Shown: positions 24,701-32,710 of the stretch, piece by piece
Position numbering within the stretch: the stretch's first letter is position 1
Layout: each line of letters opens with the position of its first letter
Assembly (NCBI RefSeq): GCF_020131355.1
Contig: NZ_JAHLEL010000068.1
Location: 1 to 64,000, forward strand
Origin: Pseudonocardia sp. ICBG1293
GTDB lineage: Bacteria > Actinomycetota > Actinomycetes > Mycobacteriales > Pseudonocardiaceae
Direction of reading: 5' to 3'
Length of the DNA stretch: 64,000 nt
The notes under the pieces: model-generated
Seen by the model: only the letters and a program-made list of their open reading frames with translations
Told to the model about the DNA's origin: nothing
Databases searched by the model: none
Position numbers and translations under genes: made by a program

Positions 24701-25112
24701 GCCCACATCTCCCCGGCCCACTCGGAGAACATCAACTTCTTCGGCGCCATCGAGGTCGACATCGACGGCGAACTCGCCCAACTCAGCCCGACCGGCTACC
24801 GACCACTACGTGTCCGCGACACCCTGTTCTGATCAGGTTCGCCGTCCTCACGACGCGACGCCCCCGTCATCGGGCAAGTTTCACTCACTGGCCAGCCACC
24901 ACAGCACCCATCGTCGCTGCTCAGACCCACTGTCGTCTCTGGCAGCGCACTCCGTGGCCACTGCTGTCGAGACGAGTCCATGGTCGCTTCCGCCTCGATA
25001 GATTGAGACACGCGATAATCGCGGCTTATCTGACCTATCCCCACGAACCACGAGGTCACAGCCCTGCATCCTCCATATCCGCCCGAAAAATTCCGGATAC
25101 TACGGCGCCCCC
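21724..25112 (+). mobile_element. Tn3-family transposon, copy 1 (3,389 bp)
   Basis: Terminal repeats of about 40 bp begin GGGGTCGCCGTAGTATCC at the left (L) end and GGGGGCGCCGTAGTATCC at the right (R) end. The only gene is a Tn3-type transposase; no resolvase gene is present, and 24833-25112 has no coding sequence I can support. The R end abuts GACAG and the 5' part of a traB/ftsK gene; the L end is flanked by ATCTG. The same element lies inverted at 51329-54717 with identical length. Confidence 0.93.
21818..24832 (+). CDS. tnpA: Tn3-family transposase (TnpA)
   Basis: The 1004-residue protein has the usual Tn3 layout: an N-terminal DUF4158 domain (FPEIGREELFRFFTLAPADV), a helical middle, and a C-terminal DDE domain with the first Asp in SSSDGQRFPTRG, the second in TEHATDTHGVT and the Glu in VTWTTEYYG. 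It carries out replicative transposition, which leaves two copies and a cointegrate. Start is GTG 21818, 55 bp inside the terminal repeat. Length is normal and the gene is intact. Confidence 0.96.
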   Translation: MVAPVFTDVELERLRRFPEIGREELFRFFTLAPADVAFVDPGRGRGAADRLGLAVAVCSLSWLGFVPDEVASAPQAAVVRLAEQLRVDPAVIGSYGRRAKTRTEHLRLAAQYLGWRPPTTLEIKELDEFLLARAMEHDSPTLLFRLACEFLISARVIRPGPVTVVKRVAHAREVARQETFDRLAHEFTDARRVGLDGLLVVDSEIGMTRLRWLGKGPVEASPAAVKAEIAKLEFLRGMDAHALDLSVLPAERRRFLATVGRRLTAQALERREPERRYPILLTLLAQSATEVLDEVVALFDQALSARESKAAHRMRDYLAERAKSGEDRQELLDAILAIVADPAVPDGDVGGLIRGERVGWDRLRSAQSSALPPLPRDHGHLAALDGSYGYLRQFTPNVLDAVTFAGGTAAAELLEAVAILRELNATGARKVPDDAPSGFVPARFRGYLDTAAANRSATAYRHYWELCVLLALRDGLRTGDVFVPGSRRYSDPAAYLLTEDKWADQRAEFCRLVGKPSDAATGLAEAEDELHTALGKLETTLAHGDGPVRLDDDGDLVISPLTAEDIPAEARALKAELTEMLPFAPIVSLLIEMDKRTGFLDCFTHAGGKQARTRELKRNLIAVLLAQSTNLGLTRMADACGISYDILAWTAEWYVREETLRAANLALIGYHQRLPLTPVFGTGTLSSSDGQRFPTRGKSVTARALSRYFAHEGLSTYTHVTDQHTTYGTKIIVATKREAHYVLDEILGNATDIPITEHATDTHGVTLVNFGLFDLLGLQLSPRIRDLGKITLYRTGAKAAAETAFPLTGPLLARKLNTDLIAEHWDDLLRLAGSLKFGHATASLLVGKLSASGRQNALAAALKEYGALRRTVYTARYLSDPAYRRKISRQLNKGESLHALKRDLLYAHEGMIRARHLEGQTEQAWCLTLVTNAVVTWTTEYYGLAVEQMRAAGRRIDDEVLAHISPAHSENINFFGAIEVDIDGELAQLSPTGYRPLRVRDTLF

Positions 25113-26690
25113 GACAGGGGAGACGAACAGCTCCTGACACTCATCGATCACGACCACACGCGGGCGCATCGACCGATCGCTGGTGGCGAGCTTCCGCGTC
25201 AGCTTCGGCTCGCCTGCCGCGGACAGCTTCCGTCCTCGTTGCGACAGCTCCGACATCAATGCCTTGAGCCCGTCGAGGACCGTCGGCACCTCGTCCGGGT
25301 CGTCGGAGACGAACAGCGTTCGGGCGACCGGCGCGAACGGGTCGTAGTCGGCGTTGTGGGCCATGCAGTAGATGTCGATCTCGACCAGCGGGTCCAACAC
25401 GGCCCCGGCCAGGGCGGTGATGATGAGGGTGGACTTGCCCGATCCCATCATCCCGGCGACGCCCCAGTTGCTCCCGAACAGTCGCGCGTTCACCACGTTC
25501 GCCCGCGGGTCGACGCTGACCGGGACGCCGGTGAAGTAGTCGGTCGTCCCCTCGGTGAGCAGCGGCCACGGCGCCACCGGCCTGGTCAACGAGCCCTGGT
25601 CGGCGACCCACAGGTCCAGCACCCCCGGCTGGTCGCGCGGCTCGGTCGGCCACACCTCCACCGGCAGGCGGAGCAGGTTGTGGGCCAAGACGTCCTTGCG
25701 TCGGTTGAGCATGTCCACGGTGACGCCCTCGGGGAGCAGGAACTGGCAGTGCCAGCCGCGGCCGTCGTGGACGGGTGGCTGGATCCAGCGCGGCTGCCAT
25801 CCGGCCTTGAACTTCGCGTTCAGCGCGCCCATGCCCAGGTGGCGCAGCGCGTTGACCACCGCCCGCTCGTCCGGGATCACGTCCCGACCGCCGGTGTCGT
25901 CCTCGCCGGGGGGTGCGACCCAGGTCGGGACCTCGGTCCGGGCCCGGCCGAGCGCCCACAACCCGATCACCATCCCAGCCAGGGCAACAGCACCGAGCAG
26001 GGAGGCGTAGATGGTCACGAACATGACCACCCACGCGACCGCGTCGATCACCCCGACGATCGGGGCGACGACCAGGGACACATCGCGTGCGGCGATCGCG
26101 AGGACGACACCGAGGCCGACCAGCAGGCCCAGCACGCCCAGGACAGCGGTCCCGGCGGCACGGACCCAGGCCAGGGGGGCGTTGACCCAGTCCATGACCC
26201 GCCCGTGACGGCGGGCCTTTTCGGCGGTGTCGCGGGCCTCCCACTCCAACAGGCGCTCGTGGTCGCAGGCGGCCTCAGCAGCGCGCATCTGACGCTCGTA
26301 GCGGGTGGTGCCGTGGGTGTCCCGCCACCGCGACACCAACACACCGGCCCCGGAGAACACGAACCACGTGTTCCTGACCAGGCCTTTCGCCGTCGACACC
26401 GCTGTCGTCGAGGTGGCTACAGTGACGGCATGCCGTCGTGCCGTCACGACGTCATGACGGTAGAGGCCCTGCCGCGACACCACCCCAGTCCCCGGCGCCC
26501 TGGAGGTCGTGGTGTCTGTCTGCGGGCCGCAGGCCACGATCTCGCCCTCGACCACCACCGGCTGGTCGGTGTTGTCGGTGCGGTGGTGTAGAGAGATGAC
26601 CGGCGCCAGCTCGTCCCCTGATGACGCGTGGTGGGCTGGGCTGGCGCCGCCCACCTTCTCGTTCTTCCCCCGGCCGTCGTCGCGGTTCAT
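25113..26690 (-). pseudogene. 5' part of an FtsK/TraB-type translocase gene, cut by the Tn3 element
   Basis: Codons 1-526 match the intact gene at 39311-41617 exactly. They include the membrane segments (about 178-250), Walker A AGMMGSGKST at 412-421 and Walker B RVVVIDE at 511-517. The break falls just after Walker B. The remaining 3' part is at 50595-51328. The bases GACAG (25113-25117) next to the transposon are repeated at 51324-51328. Any product would lack the rest of the motor and the DNA-reading domain. The gene start overlaps the DUF2637 gene stop by 4 bp. Confidence 0.93.
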
Positions 26691-27931
26691 CGCGCGCCCC
26701 CGGCGGGCTCATCACGGAGCTGGCGTGCCCGCTGTGCCGAGCAGCGCAGGGTGCGGCGGATCGACTCGGCCGAACACGGGTCGACCCGGCCGTCGGCGAC
26801 CGCGGCCCGGAGCAGCCGTCGAAGATCATCCAGGCTGCGGGGAGTCGGCCCGGTTTCACGATCATGGTCGGGGTCGACTCCTAGGGTCGACGATGATCTT
26901 GGGTGGGTCGACTGTCGCAGGTCAGGCCTCGACTCCCGATCCGGCTCCTCCGGCGTGCGGTCGAGGACGGCGACACCCCCGCCATGATCATCGTCGAGGT
27001 GCGGGTCGACCCCAGAGTCGAGGCCCGGGTCGTGGTCGGTGGTGAGCTGCGAGCCGCCGTATCCCGCGCTCTCGATCAGGGCGGCGAGGGCCGAGTCCCA
27101 GTCATCCGCGATGCCGCTATGAGGGGCCGGCGTGGCCGGTCGTCTCGGCGCCGTCGTTGCGGCGAGAGCCCGGCGGCTCACCTGGAAAATGCCGGTGCGG
27201 TAGGTCAGGGCGGCGGTCCCGTCCGGGCTGATGACCGCGACCGCGTCGGCGATGGCGAGGCGTCGCGCGCGGTCGGTCTTCGCCGCCACCAGCGTCTCCA
27301 GTCGCGCCGTGCGGCGTTCGGCTCGCGAGCGCGGTGCTCCGGCCAGGGTGAGCTGGTGGGCGAGCACTCCGGCGATCGAGACGACCGCCATCACCACAGC
27401 GGCGGTGACGCCCTGGTGGAGGCCGTGGAGCAGGTTCATCGAGGCGGCGACCAGGGAGAACAGCACCACCCCGGCCTGCAACCCGGTCACCGGGCGCTCC
27501 GGGGCCTGGTGTCGTGAGGCGACGACGGCGAGAGCGAAGACCCACATGCCCAGCTCCGTGATCCCGGCCAGGAGGACGCCGAGCGGTCCGTAGAGGTGGG
27601 CGCCGTAGGCGGCCATCGCCGGAGCCGCCAGGCAGAAGGACAGCAGCGCGATCGGGTAGATGAGCAGTTCGACGATGTGGGCGGAGGCCCAGGTCAGAGC
27701 CCTAGAACGTGCTGCGGCACGTGCGGATGCACGTTCGGTCCGTCGGCGGTCGGCCGCGGCCCGGTCAGCCCGGGTCCTTTCCCCGCGGGCGGTCTCGATC
27801 TCCAGGCGGCGCCGCGCAGCAGCGTCAGCGGCCTCGCGGGCGAGGCGGGCCTCCAGGGCGCGGGTCTCGCGCCGCTCGGCCGCCCGTGCTGCAGCCCACG
27901 AGTAGTTCGAGGAAGAGGATGTGGTGGTCAC
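26687..27931 (-). CDS. DUF2637 / SpdB-like membrane protein, block 1
   Basis: The 414-residue product has an Ala/Arg-rich coiled-coil N-terminus, four membrane helices (IVELLIYPIALLSFCLAAPA; VLLAGITELGMWVFALAVVA; AGVVLFSLVAASMNLLHGL; AAVVMAVVSIAGVLAHQL) and an acidic tail that ends in a helix-turn-helix-like segment. GTG 27931 is chosen because it overlaps the preceding stop as GTGA. It lies directly before the TraB-type translocase, the usual partner of spread proteins in mycelial plasmid transfer. Identical to 41614-42858. Confidence 0.87.
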   Translation of the reverse strand: MTTTSSSSNYSWAAARAAERRETRALEARLAREAADAAARRRLEIETARGERTRADRAAADRRRTERASARAAARSRALTWASAHIVELLIYPIALLSFCLAAPAMAAYGAHLYGPLGVLLAGITELGMWVFALAVVASRHQAPERPVTGLQAGVVLFSLVAASMNLLHGLHQGVTAAVVMAVVSIAGVLAHQLTLAGAPRSRAERRTARLETLVAAKTDRARRLAIADAVAVISPDGTAALTYRTGIFQVSRRALAATTAPRRPATPAPHSGIADDWDSALAALIESAGYGGSQLTTDHDPGLDSGVDPHLDDDHGGGVAVLDRTPEEPDRESRPDLRQSTHPRSSSTLGVDPDHDRETGPTPRSLDDLRRLLRAAVADGRVDPCSAESIRRTLRCSAQRARQLRDEPAGGAR

Positions 27932-28227
27932 GCCTCGGCCCTCCCCGCACCCATCTGACCAGCCGAAACCTGCCCAGCGGGCGTTACAGCGGCCGGTGAG
28001 ACGGCGTCTGCGGGGCACTGTTCGGCCCGCGGAGAAGAAGCCGGGGCGAGGCGGCGGGCACGCCGCAGGCGCAGCTCAGCGGCGATCCACCAGCCGACCG
28101 TGAAGCCGAGCGGGGCGGTGAACCACCAGGTCAGCCACATGGTCGCCCCACCGAGGGCGGCGACGACAGCGATCTCGACGGCCCGGTCAGCGATCGCGGC
28201 TACGGTCCGGCGAAGTGACGCGTTCAT
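27928..28227 (-). CDS. Small membrane protein of the transfer operon, block 1
   Basis: The 99-residue product has two membrane helices (VEIAVVAALGGATMWLTWWFTA and PLGFTVGWWIAAEL) and a basic, then Ala/Pro-rich tail. Its ends overlap both neighbouring genes by 4 bp, so it belongs to the same operon as the DUF2637 and translocase genes. The block 2 copy (42855-43155) is broken by an extra base in a G run. Confidence 0.75.
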   Translation of the reverse strand: MNASLRRTVAAIADRAVEIAVVAALGGATMWLTWWFTAPLGFTVGWWIAAELRLRRARRLAPASSPRAEQCPADAVSPAAVTPAGQVSAGQMGAGRAEA

Positions 28228-28526
28228 GCCGCCTCACCACCCGCGATAACCGGCTGGCCAGCGGAAACGGCCACAGGCCGGCGGGCCGGGAACGGAAACA
28301 GTCGTGCCGTGTCCGGCTCGTCTGACGGCCCGTCAGGCTCGTCGGAGCCGTGGAGGAGGTCGCCGTAGAGACGGTCGATGACCTGTTCGGTCAACCCATC
28401 CGGGAACCATCCGCACCCGTGAACCCCCAGGTCAGAGCCGGGATCGGGATCGTGAGCGGGTGGATCGAAGGGAGAAACCCCGTGCCGGGGTAGAGACACA
28501 CGGATGCCAAGGGCAGCATGGCCCAT
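28224..28526 (-). CDS. First gene of the block 1 transfer operon, hypothetical
   Basis: The 100-residue product starts MGHAALGIRVSLPRHG and contains GWFPDGLTEQVIDRLYGDLL, the best conserved part when compared with the block 2 homologue (43152-43445). The rest has diverged. It is acidic and has no membrane segment. It leads the operon and may be a regulator, but no DNA-binding motif is clear. Confidence 0.65.
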   Translation of the reverse strand: MGHAALGIRVSLPRHGVSPFDPPAHDPDPGSDLGVHGCGWFPDGLTEQVIDRLYGDLLHGSDEPDGPSDEPDTARLFPFPARRPVAVSAGQPVIAGGEAA

Positions 28527-28781
28527 AGCCGACCACCTATTCGTGTAGGTCGTTCGGTTAGGTCACCCCCCCGGTTCACAAGGCCGGAGCGGCGACCGCA
28601 GCCCGCCGGGCGGCGAGGTCGCCTAACCAGCAACTCACGCCCCCGGCGGGCCTGTCAAGCACCGATCCTGAACCGGCCTGAACCGGCCTGAACCCCCGCG
28701 GCTTCTGTCACGGAACGTGACGAATAGCTTGCGACCTCCCATCTTGAACTGTTTCCACTGGTCAGACTGCGCTCAGGGCGG
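28527..28781. promoter_or_regulatory. Promoter region of block 1 operon
   Basis: The region contains GTCACGGAACGTGAC at 28707-28721, a perfect dyad with a 3-base centre and a good operator candidate, and direct repeats of CCTGAACCGG (from about 28671). The equivalent block 2 region has one more CCTGAACCGG unit and keeps the dyad at 43635-43649. No gene seen. Confidence 0.55.
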
Positions 28782-28965
28782 TCTTCGGCTCATGTGAGCG
28801 TGCGGTTCGTTGAGGGGGTGTGACGGGTTGACCCGTCACACCCCCTCAACCCGTCACAGGCAAAATCTGGGTCTGACCTGCACAGACGGAAGATCTGTGA
28901 CGGGTGTGACGGGTTGTGACGGGTTGGGGGTCGTTTCGGGACATCCCCCGGAATCTCACCGTGCG
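28782..28965 (+). repeat. Block-end inverted repeat, block 1 promoter side
   Basis: A 184-bp sequence, also present inverted at 36848-37031 and 48132-48315 and as a variant at 43710-43887. It holds a hairpin with 20-bp arms (28809-28828 and 28831-28850, arm GTTGAGGGGGTGTGACGGGT) and further GTGACGGG motifs, three of them in tandem just after the AGATCT at about 28890. Such repeats could be TraB recognition sites (clt locus), iterons or operators. Confidence 0.85.
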
Positions 28966-29072
28966 TCACTAGAGTTGGTGGCGGGAAGTATTCGGTTAGT
29001 CGCAGCGTGTGCTTATTGCTGGTGGCGTCGTCCGCTGACAGTTGTCCCCCCACCAGCGGGTATCTTTCGACG

Positions 29073-30443
29073 GTGAAATTGTCGAGAGCGTGGCGGGCTG
29101 CGGCCGTTAGCGTGGTGGTCCTTGTGGTCAGTGCGGGTGCTATTTCCGGGGCGGTTGCTGCGGAGCCTTCTGATTCGGTGGTTGTGTCTGTGTCGAAGGG
29201 GCCGCGGCCGGTGGAGCCGGAGCCGCCGGGTCCGGATTCATCGGTGGCGGCACCGACTGCTGGCGGGCCGGGTGTGGAGACGTTCCGGACCGGGTCCGGA
29301 GAGGATTCTTGGGACGGTTCGTGTAAGTATCTGCACGAGCATTTTGATGAGATTTCCGCGCGGGCGACGGGCGAGGGTGGTATCCCGTGTGTGGAGGTGA
29401 CTATTCCGCCGCCGTCGGAGAACCACCTTCAGTCGTATGATCTGAATCCCGATGCGTTTGATCTGGTGGCGCATCCGAAGGAGTGTGAGGGGTACACGGA
29501 TTGGGTGGTGAACCGGACGGCGCAGTGCAAACGGGATCGTGTGAATATCACGATTTTCGAGCAGCGCACGAAGGTCGTGCTGGGCACGTTGAACGTGAAC
29601 CGCCGTACATTGTCGTACACGAATGCCGGGAATCCGGTGTGGGGTGTGCAGACGACGTTGTCGCTGGCGGGTGCGACGGGTGTCGGCTATGGGGCGTCGG
29701 TGCGCGGGTTGGGAACGTGCGGATCTCCGCAACCGGGCGAGATGTCGGAGTGCACGCCTAACGGGCCGAACACGTTCGGGCCGAGTCCGGCGTTGAACCC
29801 GAACTTCCCATTCACCGGGGAGACCTACTACCGGAGCACAAAGACCGGACCGGGACAGAGCGGATCGGCCAAGAACACGGTGGACCTGACCTTCACCAAC
29901 CCGAAGTGGCAGACCCCGGAATTCTCCTCGACGTTCGTGCCGCACCCGGTCCGCTGCGACAACGTGATCAAGGGCCGCGGCCCAGGCTGTGTGGTGCCGA
30001 GCCACACCCCCGCGATCGCCTACTCCCGCACCGGGGACGTCAGCGAGCTGGCCCGTCACATCGGTGACGCACAAGCTTCAGGCCTCCCGGGCACGTACCC
30101 GTCGGGGCCACCGTTGACCCGGCTCATGGACAAAGACGACGCGAAGGACAACCGAGGCCGGGCCTGCCCACGCACCTACACCCGCCCTGCCGGGCTCAGC
30201 TGCGACGAATACCCCTTCGCCTCCAGCTACCAGGGAGCTGAACAAGCCCCGAAGGGGCCGGGCCGCACCTTCCCGTATTGCCAGGTCGCTGACTTGCGAC
30301 AAGGAATACGTGGCGCCACTGGATACAGTTCGTGCATGATCAATGACGCGCAGAACAAGCAGGGCGGGTCACAGCTCAGCGCGTTCTTCTCAAGGAACCG
30401 CGTCATCGACCGGGACGCTTACCGCGTCTGGATTCAACCATGA
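29073..30443 (+). CDS. Secreted NucA/NucB-type deoxyribonuclease (candidate toxin)
   Basis: The 456-residue product has a signal peptide (KLSRAWRAAAVSVVVLVVSA, cleavage near AVA-AEP), a Pro-rich linker, a central beta-rich region with several Cys (about 85-350; unknown family), and a C-terminal domain at about 376-456 with SCDEYPFASSYQGAE and NKQGGSQLSAFFSRNRVIDRD. These match the NucA/NucB DNase family, whose catalytic Asp-Glu lies in the DEYP motif. Start is GTG 29073; the frame is open upstream to 29007. It is convergent with a SUKH immunity-type gene. Extracellular DNA degradation and attack on competitors are both possible. Confidence 0.8.
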   Translation: MKLSRAWRAAAVSVVVLVVSAGAISGAVAAEPSDSVVVSVSKGPRPVEPEPPGPDSSVAAPTAGGPGVETFRTGSGEDSWDGSCKYLHEHFDEISARATGEGGIPCVEVTIPPPSENHLQSYDLNPDAFDLVAHPKECEGYTDWVVNRTAQCKRDRVNITIFEQRTKVVLGTLNVNRRTLSYTNAGNPVWGVQTTLSLAGATGVGYGASVRGLGTCGSPQPGEMSECTPNGPNTFGPSPALNPNFPFTGETYYRSTKTGPGQSGSAKNTVDLTFTNPKWQTPEFSSTFVPHPVRCDNVIKGRGPGCVVPSHTPAIAYSRTGDVSELARHIGDAQASGLPGTYPSGPPLTRLMDKDDAKDNRGRACPRTYTRPAGLSCDEYPFASSYQGAEQAPKGPGRTFPYCQVADLRQGIRGATGYSSCMINDAQNKQGGSQLSAFFSRNRVIDRDAYRVWIQP

Positions 30444-30449
30444 TGTGCT

Positions 30450-30490
30450 GGCTGCTGGGGAGCTGCACTCAGCGCAGCTCCCCAGCAGCC
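30450..30490. terminator. Bidirectional hairpin between DNase and SUKH genes
   Basis: GGCTGCTGGGGAGCTGC (30450-30466) pairs perfectly with 30474-30490 across a 7-base loop. It lies just after the DNase stop and overlaps the last codons of the convergent SUKH gene. Confidence 0.8.
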
Positions 30491-31158
30491 TTGCGGTATC
30501 GCTGCCAGGTGAGGCGTCCGCCGAGAGCGATGGGAGTGAGGCCAGTCTGCTCTTCAGGTGTCTCCGATATGACAGCTTGGAGTGTCGCGCGACTGAGAGC
30601 GAGGAAGCTCTTCCAACGGGGAGCGTCGTTCAAGTCAGCATCGACCTTGTCATAGAACACAGCCGCCCCAAACTCCTTTCCCCCTCTGCGGTCGATCATC
30701 AGATAGCTACCGCTCTGATCTTCCGCAACTGGCAAAAGAGAAGGAATGAAACCCCCGGTTTGAGAGCCCGCGGGGTCATTCGGGGCAAATAAGTTAGCAT
30801 CGGCGGCGTCAGCGACGGCTTGGCCAAAGAATCCTCCCCGCGCTTCGGGATCGCTCCTTGGCGGAGGCTGAGATGTTGTTATTAGTGCGATGCAGGATGT
30901 CTCCATAGCACCCTCCCAGGCCGATATTATCTCGCTACTAGTAAGAGGGCGAAGACCGGGGAGGAGGTGCCCGCTAGATGTCTGGTCTAGTCCGTCGCAC
31001 CATTGGTAGAATGCCAGGATGTCTTCAGGCCAGGGGTAGCCTCCCGTGTTCCGCTGAGCAGTACTTAATTTGTCACCCGTAACCGGCTGAAAAATTGAAG
31101 AACGAGTCTTTGGTGCGTTTCTTTCACACCACTCGCTGATGACTTCCCATGGGTCCAT
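30469..31158 (-). CDS. SUKH (SMI1/KNR4) family immunity-type protein 1
   Basis: The 229-residue product has SMI1/KNR4 features: GGYPWPEDILAFYQWCDGL near residue 38, LLPGLRPLTSSEIISAWE, and FIPSLLPVAEDQSGSYLMID with a following glycine-rich turn. SUKH proteins are known as immunity proteins for nuclease toxins in bacterial conflict systems. ATG 31158 has GGGAGG 8 bases upstream. A paralogue lies at 32711-33370; the C-terminal 90 residues of the two are nearly identical while the N-terminal halves differ. Confidence 0.82.
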   Translation of the reverse strand: MDPWEVISEWCERNAPKTRSSIFQPVTGDKLSTAQRNTGGYPWPEDILAFYQWCDGLDQTSSGHLLPGLRPLTSSEIISAWEGAMETSCIALITTSQPPPRSDPEARGGFFGQAVADAADANLFAPNDPAGSQTGGFIPSLLPVAEDQSGSYLMIDRRGGKEFGAAVFYDKVDADLNDAPRWKSFLALSRATLQAVISETPEEQTGLTPIALGGRLTWQRYRKAAGELR

Positions 31159-31539
31159 TACTTCTACCTCCCGTTGACTGAACCTTTCCCAACCTGTTTT
31201 CCCTGGTCGGAGGACCTGACGCTCGTAGCGATAGGCTCTGGCGGCGCACCAGAAGGCCGCCGCGGCACCCAGTCGCCGATCCCTCCCGAGGAGCAGGTCA
31301 ACGCCGCGCTGAAGTGCTGAACGGCCCACCGCACCAGCGGCGAAGGCGGGTTCAACGCGATATCGCGCCCCAGCTCCTCCGATCCGACCCCACCTGACCA
31401 GCGAAAACAGGTTGGGAAAGGCTGTGAGACTCCCGTGCAGCTGGCCTGGGGCCGGCTGGCAGGGTCGGTTCTGTGATCTTCGGTCCGAGCGTGGCTCCTG
31501 GAAAAGGTGGCCTCGTCCAGCGGGTGCCCGAAGTGAGAT
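31159..31539. other. Region between SUKH gene 1 and the IS110 element
   Basis: No complete gene is seen. The minus frame of the SUKH gene stays open upstream and reads like coding (AAAAFWCAARAYRYERQV, then PGKTGWERFSQREVEV), possibly the remnant of a gene that once preceded the SUKH gene. The 5' part belongs to, or adjoins, the IS110 element, whose exact left end I cannot place. Confidence 0.35.
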
Positions 31540-32710
31540 CTGCCCGCTCGGATCCGGAGACGCGGCGCCGGCCCTGCCGCTCTCGTCGCCGAGAGCTACG
31601 ACCTGCTCGTCGGCGTCGACACCCACGCCGCGAGCCACACCTACGCCATCGTCGACGCCGCCACCGGTGCGCTGGTTGAGCACCGAGAGTTCCCGACCAG
31701 CCCTGCCGGGTTGCGACGCGCTCAGGACTGGATTGATCGGCGCACCGAATCGGGCACGGTCCTGGTGCTCGTCGACGGCGCCGGTTCCTACGGCGCGGTC
31801 CTCACCGAGCAGCTGCTCGCCGCCGGCCTCGATCTGGCCGAGGCCCCCGACATCACCAGACAGGTCCGCCACGCCAGCGGCAAGAGTGACCTCATCGACG
31901 CCGCCGAGCTCGCCCGCGCTGCCCGCGGCTTGCAGACCAGCCAGCTCCGCCGACCCCGCCAGGGCGGGGACCGCACGATCCTGCGAGTGCTGTCCGCCGC
32001 CCGGGACCAGATGACTGGTGAGCGCACCCGCACGATCAACGCACTCACCGCGCTGCTGCGCACCGTCGACCTCGGAGTCGATGCCCGCCGAGCACTCTCC
32101 GCGGCGACGATCGCCACGATCGCGGGCTGGCGCACCAGCACCGCCAGCGCCGCTGGCACCGCGACAGCCCGGACGGTCTGTCGCGGCGAGGCAATCCGCC
32201 TGGCTCGCCGGGTTCGCGCTCTCGACACCGAGCTGGCCACCAACCACACCGCGCTCACCGCCGCGGTCAGTGCCCAAGCCCCTGAGCTACTCGAGGTCCG
32301 CGGTGTCGGGCCTGTTGTCGCTGCCGTCGTGCTGCAGGCCTGGTCGCATCCTGGACGAGTGCGTTCCGAGGCCGCGTTCGCCGCCCTCGCCGGAGTCGCT
32401 CCCCTGCAGGCCTCATCCGGGAACACCCGCCGCCACCGCCTCAACCGGGGTGGTGATCGTCGGCTCAACCGGGCGCTCTACACCATCGCCCTGACCAGGC
32501 TCGGTCACGACCAGCGCACCCGCGCCTATCGAGCCCGACGCGCCGCCGAGGGCGCTACCAAACGCGAGATCATCCGCATCCTCAAGCGCTACATCAGCCG
32601 CGAACTCTTCCGGCTCCTCAACACCACCCAGACATCCCCGATGACCGCTTGACAGTCATAGAAGCATCTCACTCACTCAGGCACAACTCCACGCACACAA
32701 CCCGATCCTG
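31540..32710 (+). mobile_element. IS110-family insertion sequence (approximate ends)
   Basis: An IS110-type transposase gene lies between the two SUKH paralogues. IS110 elements lack terminal inverted repeats, so ends are uncertain. The right end is placed near 32710 because SUKH gene 2 matches SUKH gene 1 up to LTWQ and then stops, as if the element cut off its last 10 codons. Confidence 0.7.
31711..32652 (+). CDS. IS110-family DEDD transposase (start uncertain)
   Basis: The frame is coding from well upstream of the first usable TTG at 31711: it reads LLVGVDTHAASHTYAIVDAA from about 31600, the usual IS110 N-terminus with the first catalytic Asp. No ATG, GTG or TTG exists between the stop at 31534 and 31711; a CTG at 31540 is available. 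The C-terminal domain has ELLEVRGVGPVVAAVVL and LAGVAPLQASSGNTRRHRLN, typical of the family. The Glu normally in an EGTGSYG-like motif is Asp here (VDGAGSYG). The enzyme may be inactive. Confidence 0.8.
   Translation: MRRAQDWIDRRTESGTVLVLVDGAGSYGAVLTEQLLAAGLDLAEAPDITRQVRHASGKSDLIDAAELARAARGLQTSQLRRPRQGGDRTILRVLSAARDQMTGERTRTINALTALLRTVDLGVDARRALSAATIATIAGWRTSTASAAGTATARTVCRGEAIRLARRVRALDTELATNHTALTAAVSAQAPELLEVRGVGPVVAAVVLQAWSHPGRVRSEAAFAALAGVAPLQASSGNTRRHRLNRGGDRRLNRALYTIALTRLGHDQRTRAYRARRAAEGATKREIIRILKRYISRELFRLLNTTQTSPMTA

Larger units (their letters stand above)
25113..28965. repeat. Backbone block 1, upstream part (copy of 40040-43887)
   Basis: This stretch repeats 40040-43887 at an offset of 14,927. 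The translocase and DUF2637 genes are identical in protein sequence. Beyond about 28145 the copies diverge but keep gene order. The rest of block 1 is at 48132-51328, on the far side of the composite transposon. Confidence 0.92.
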
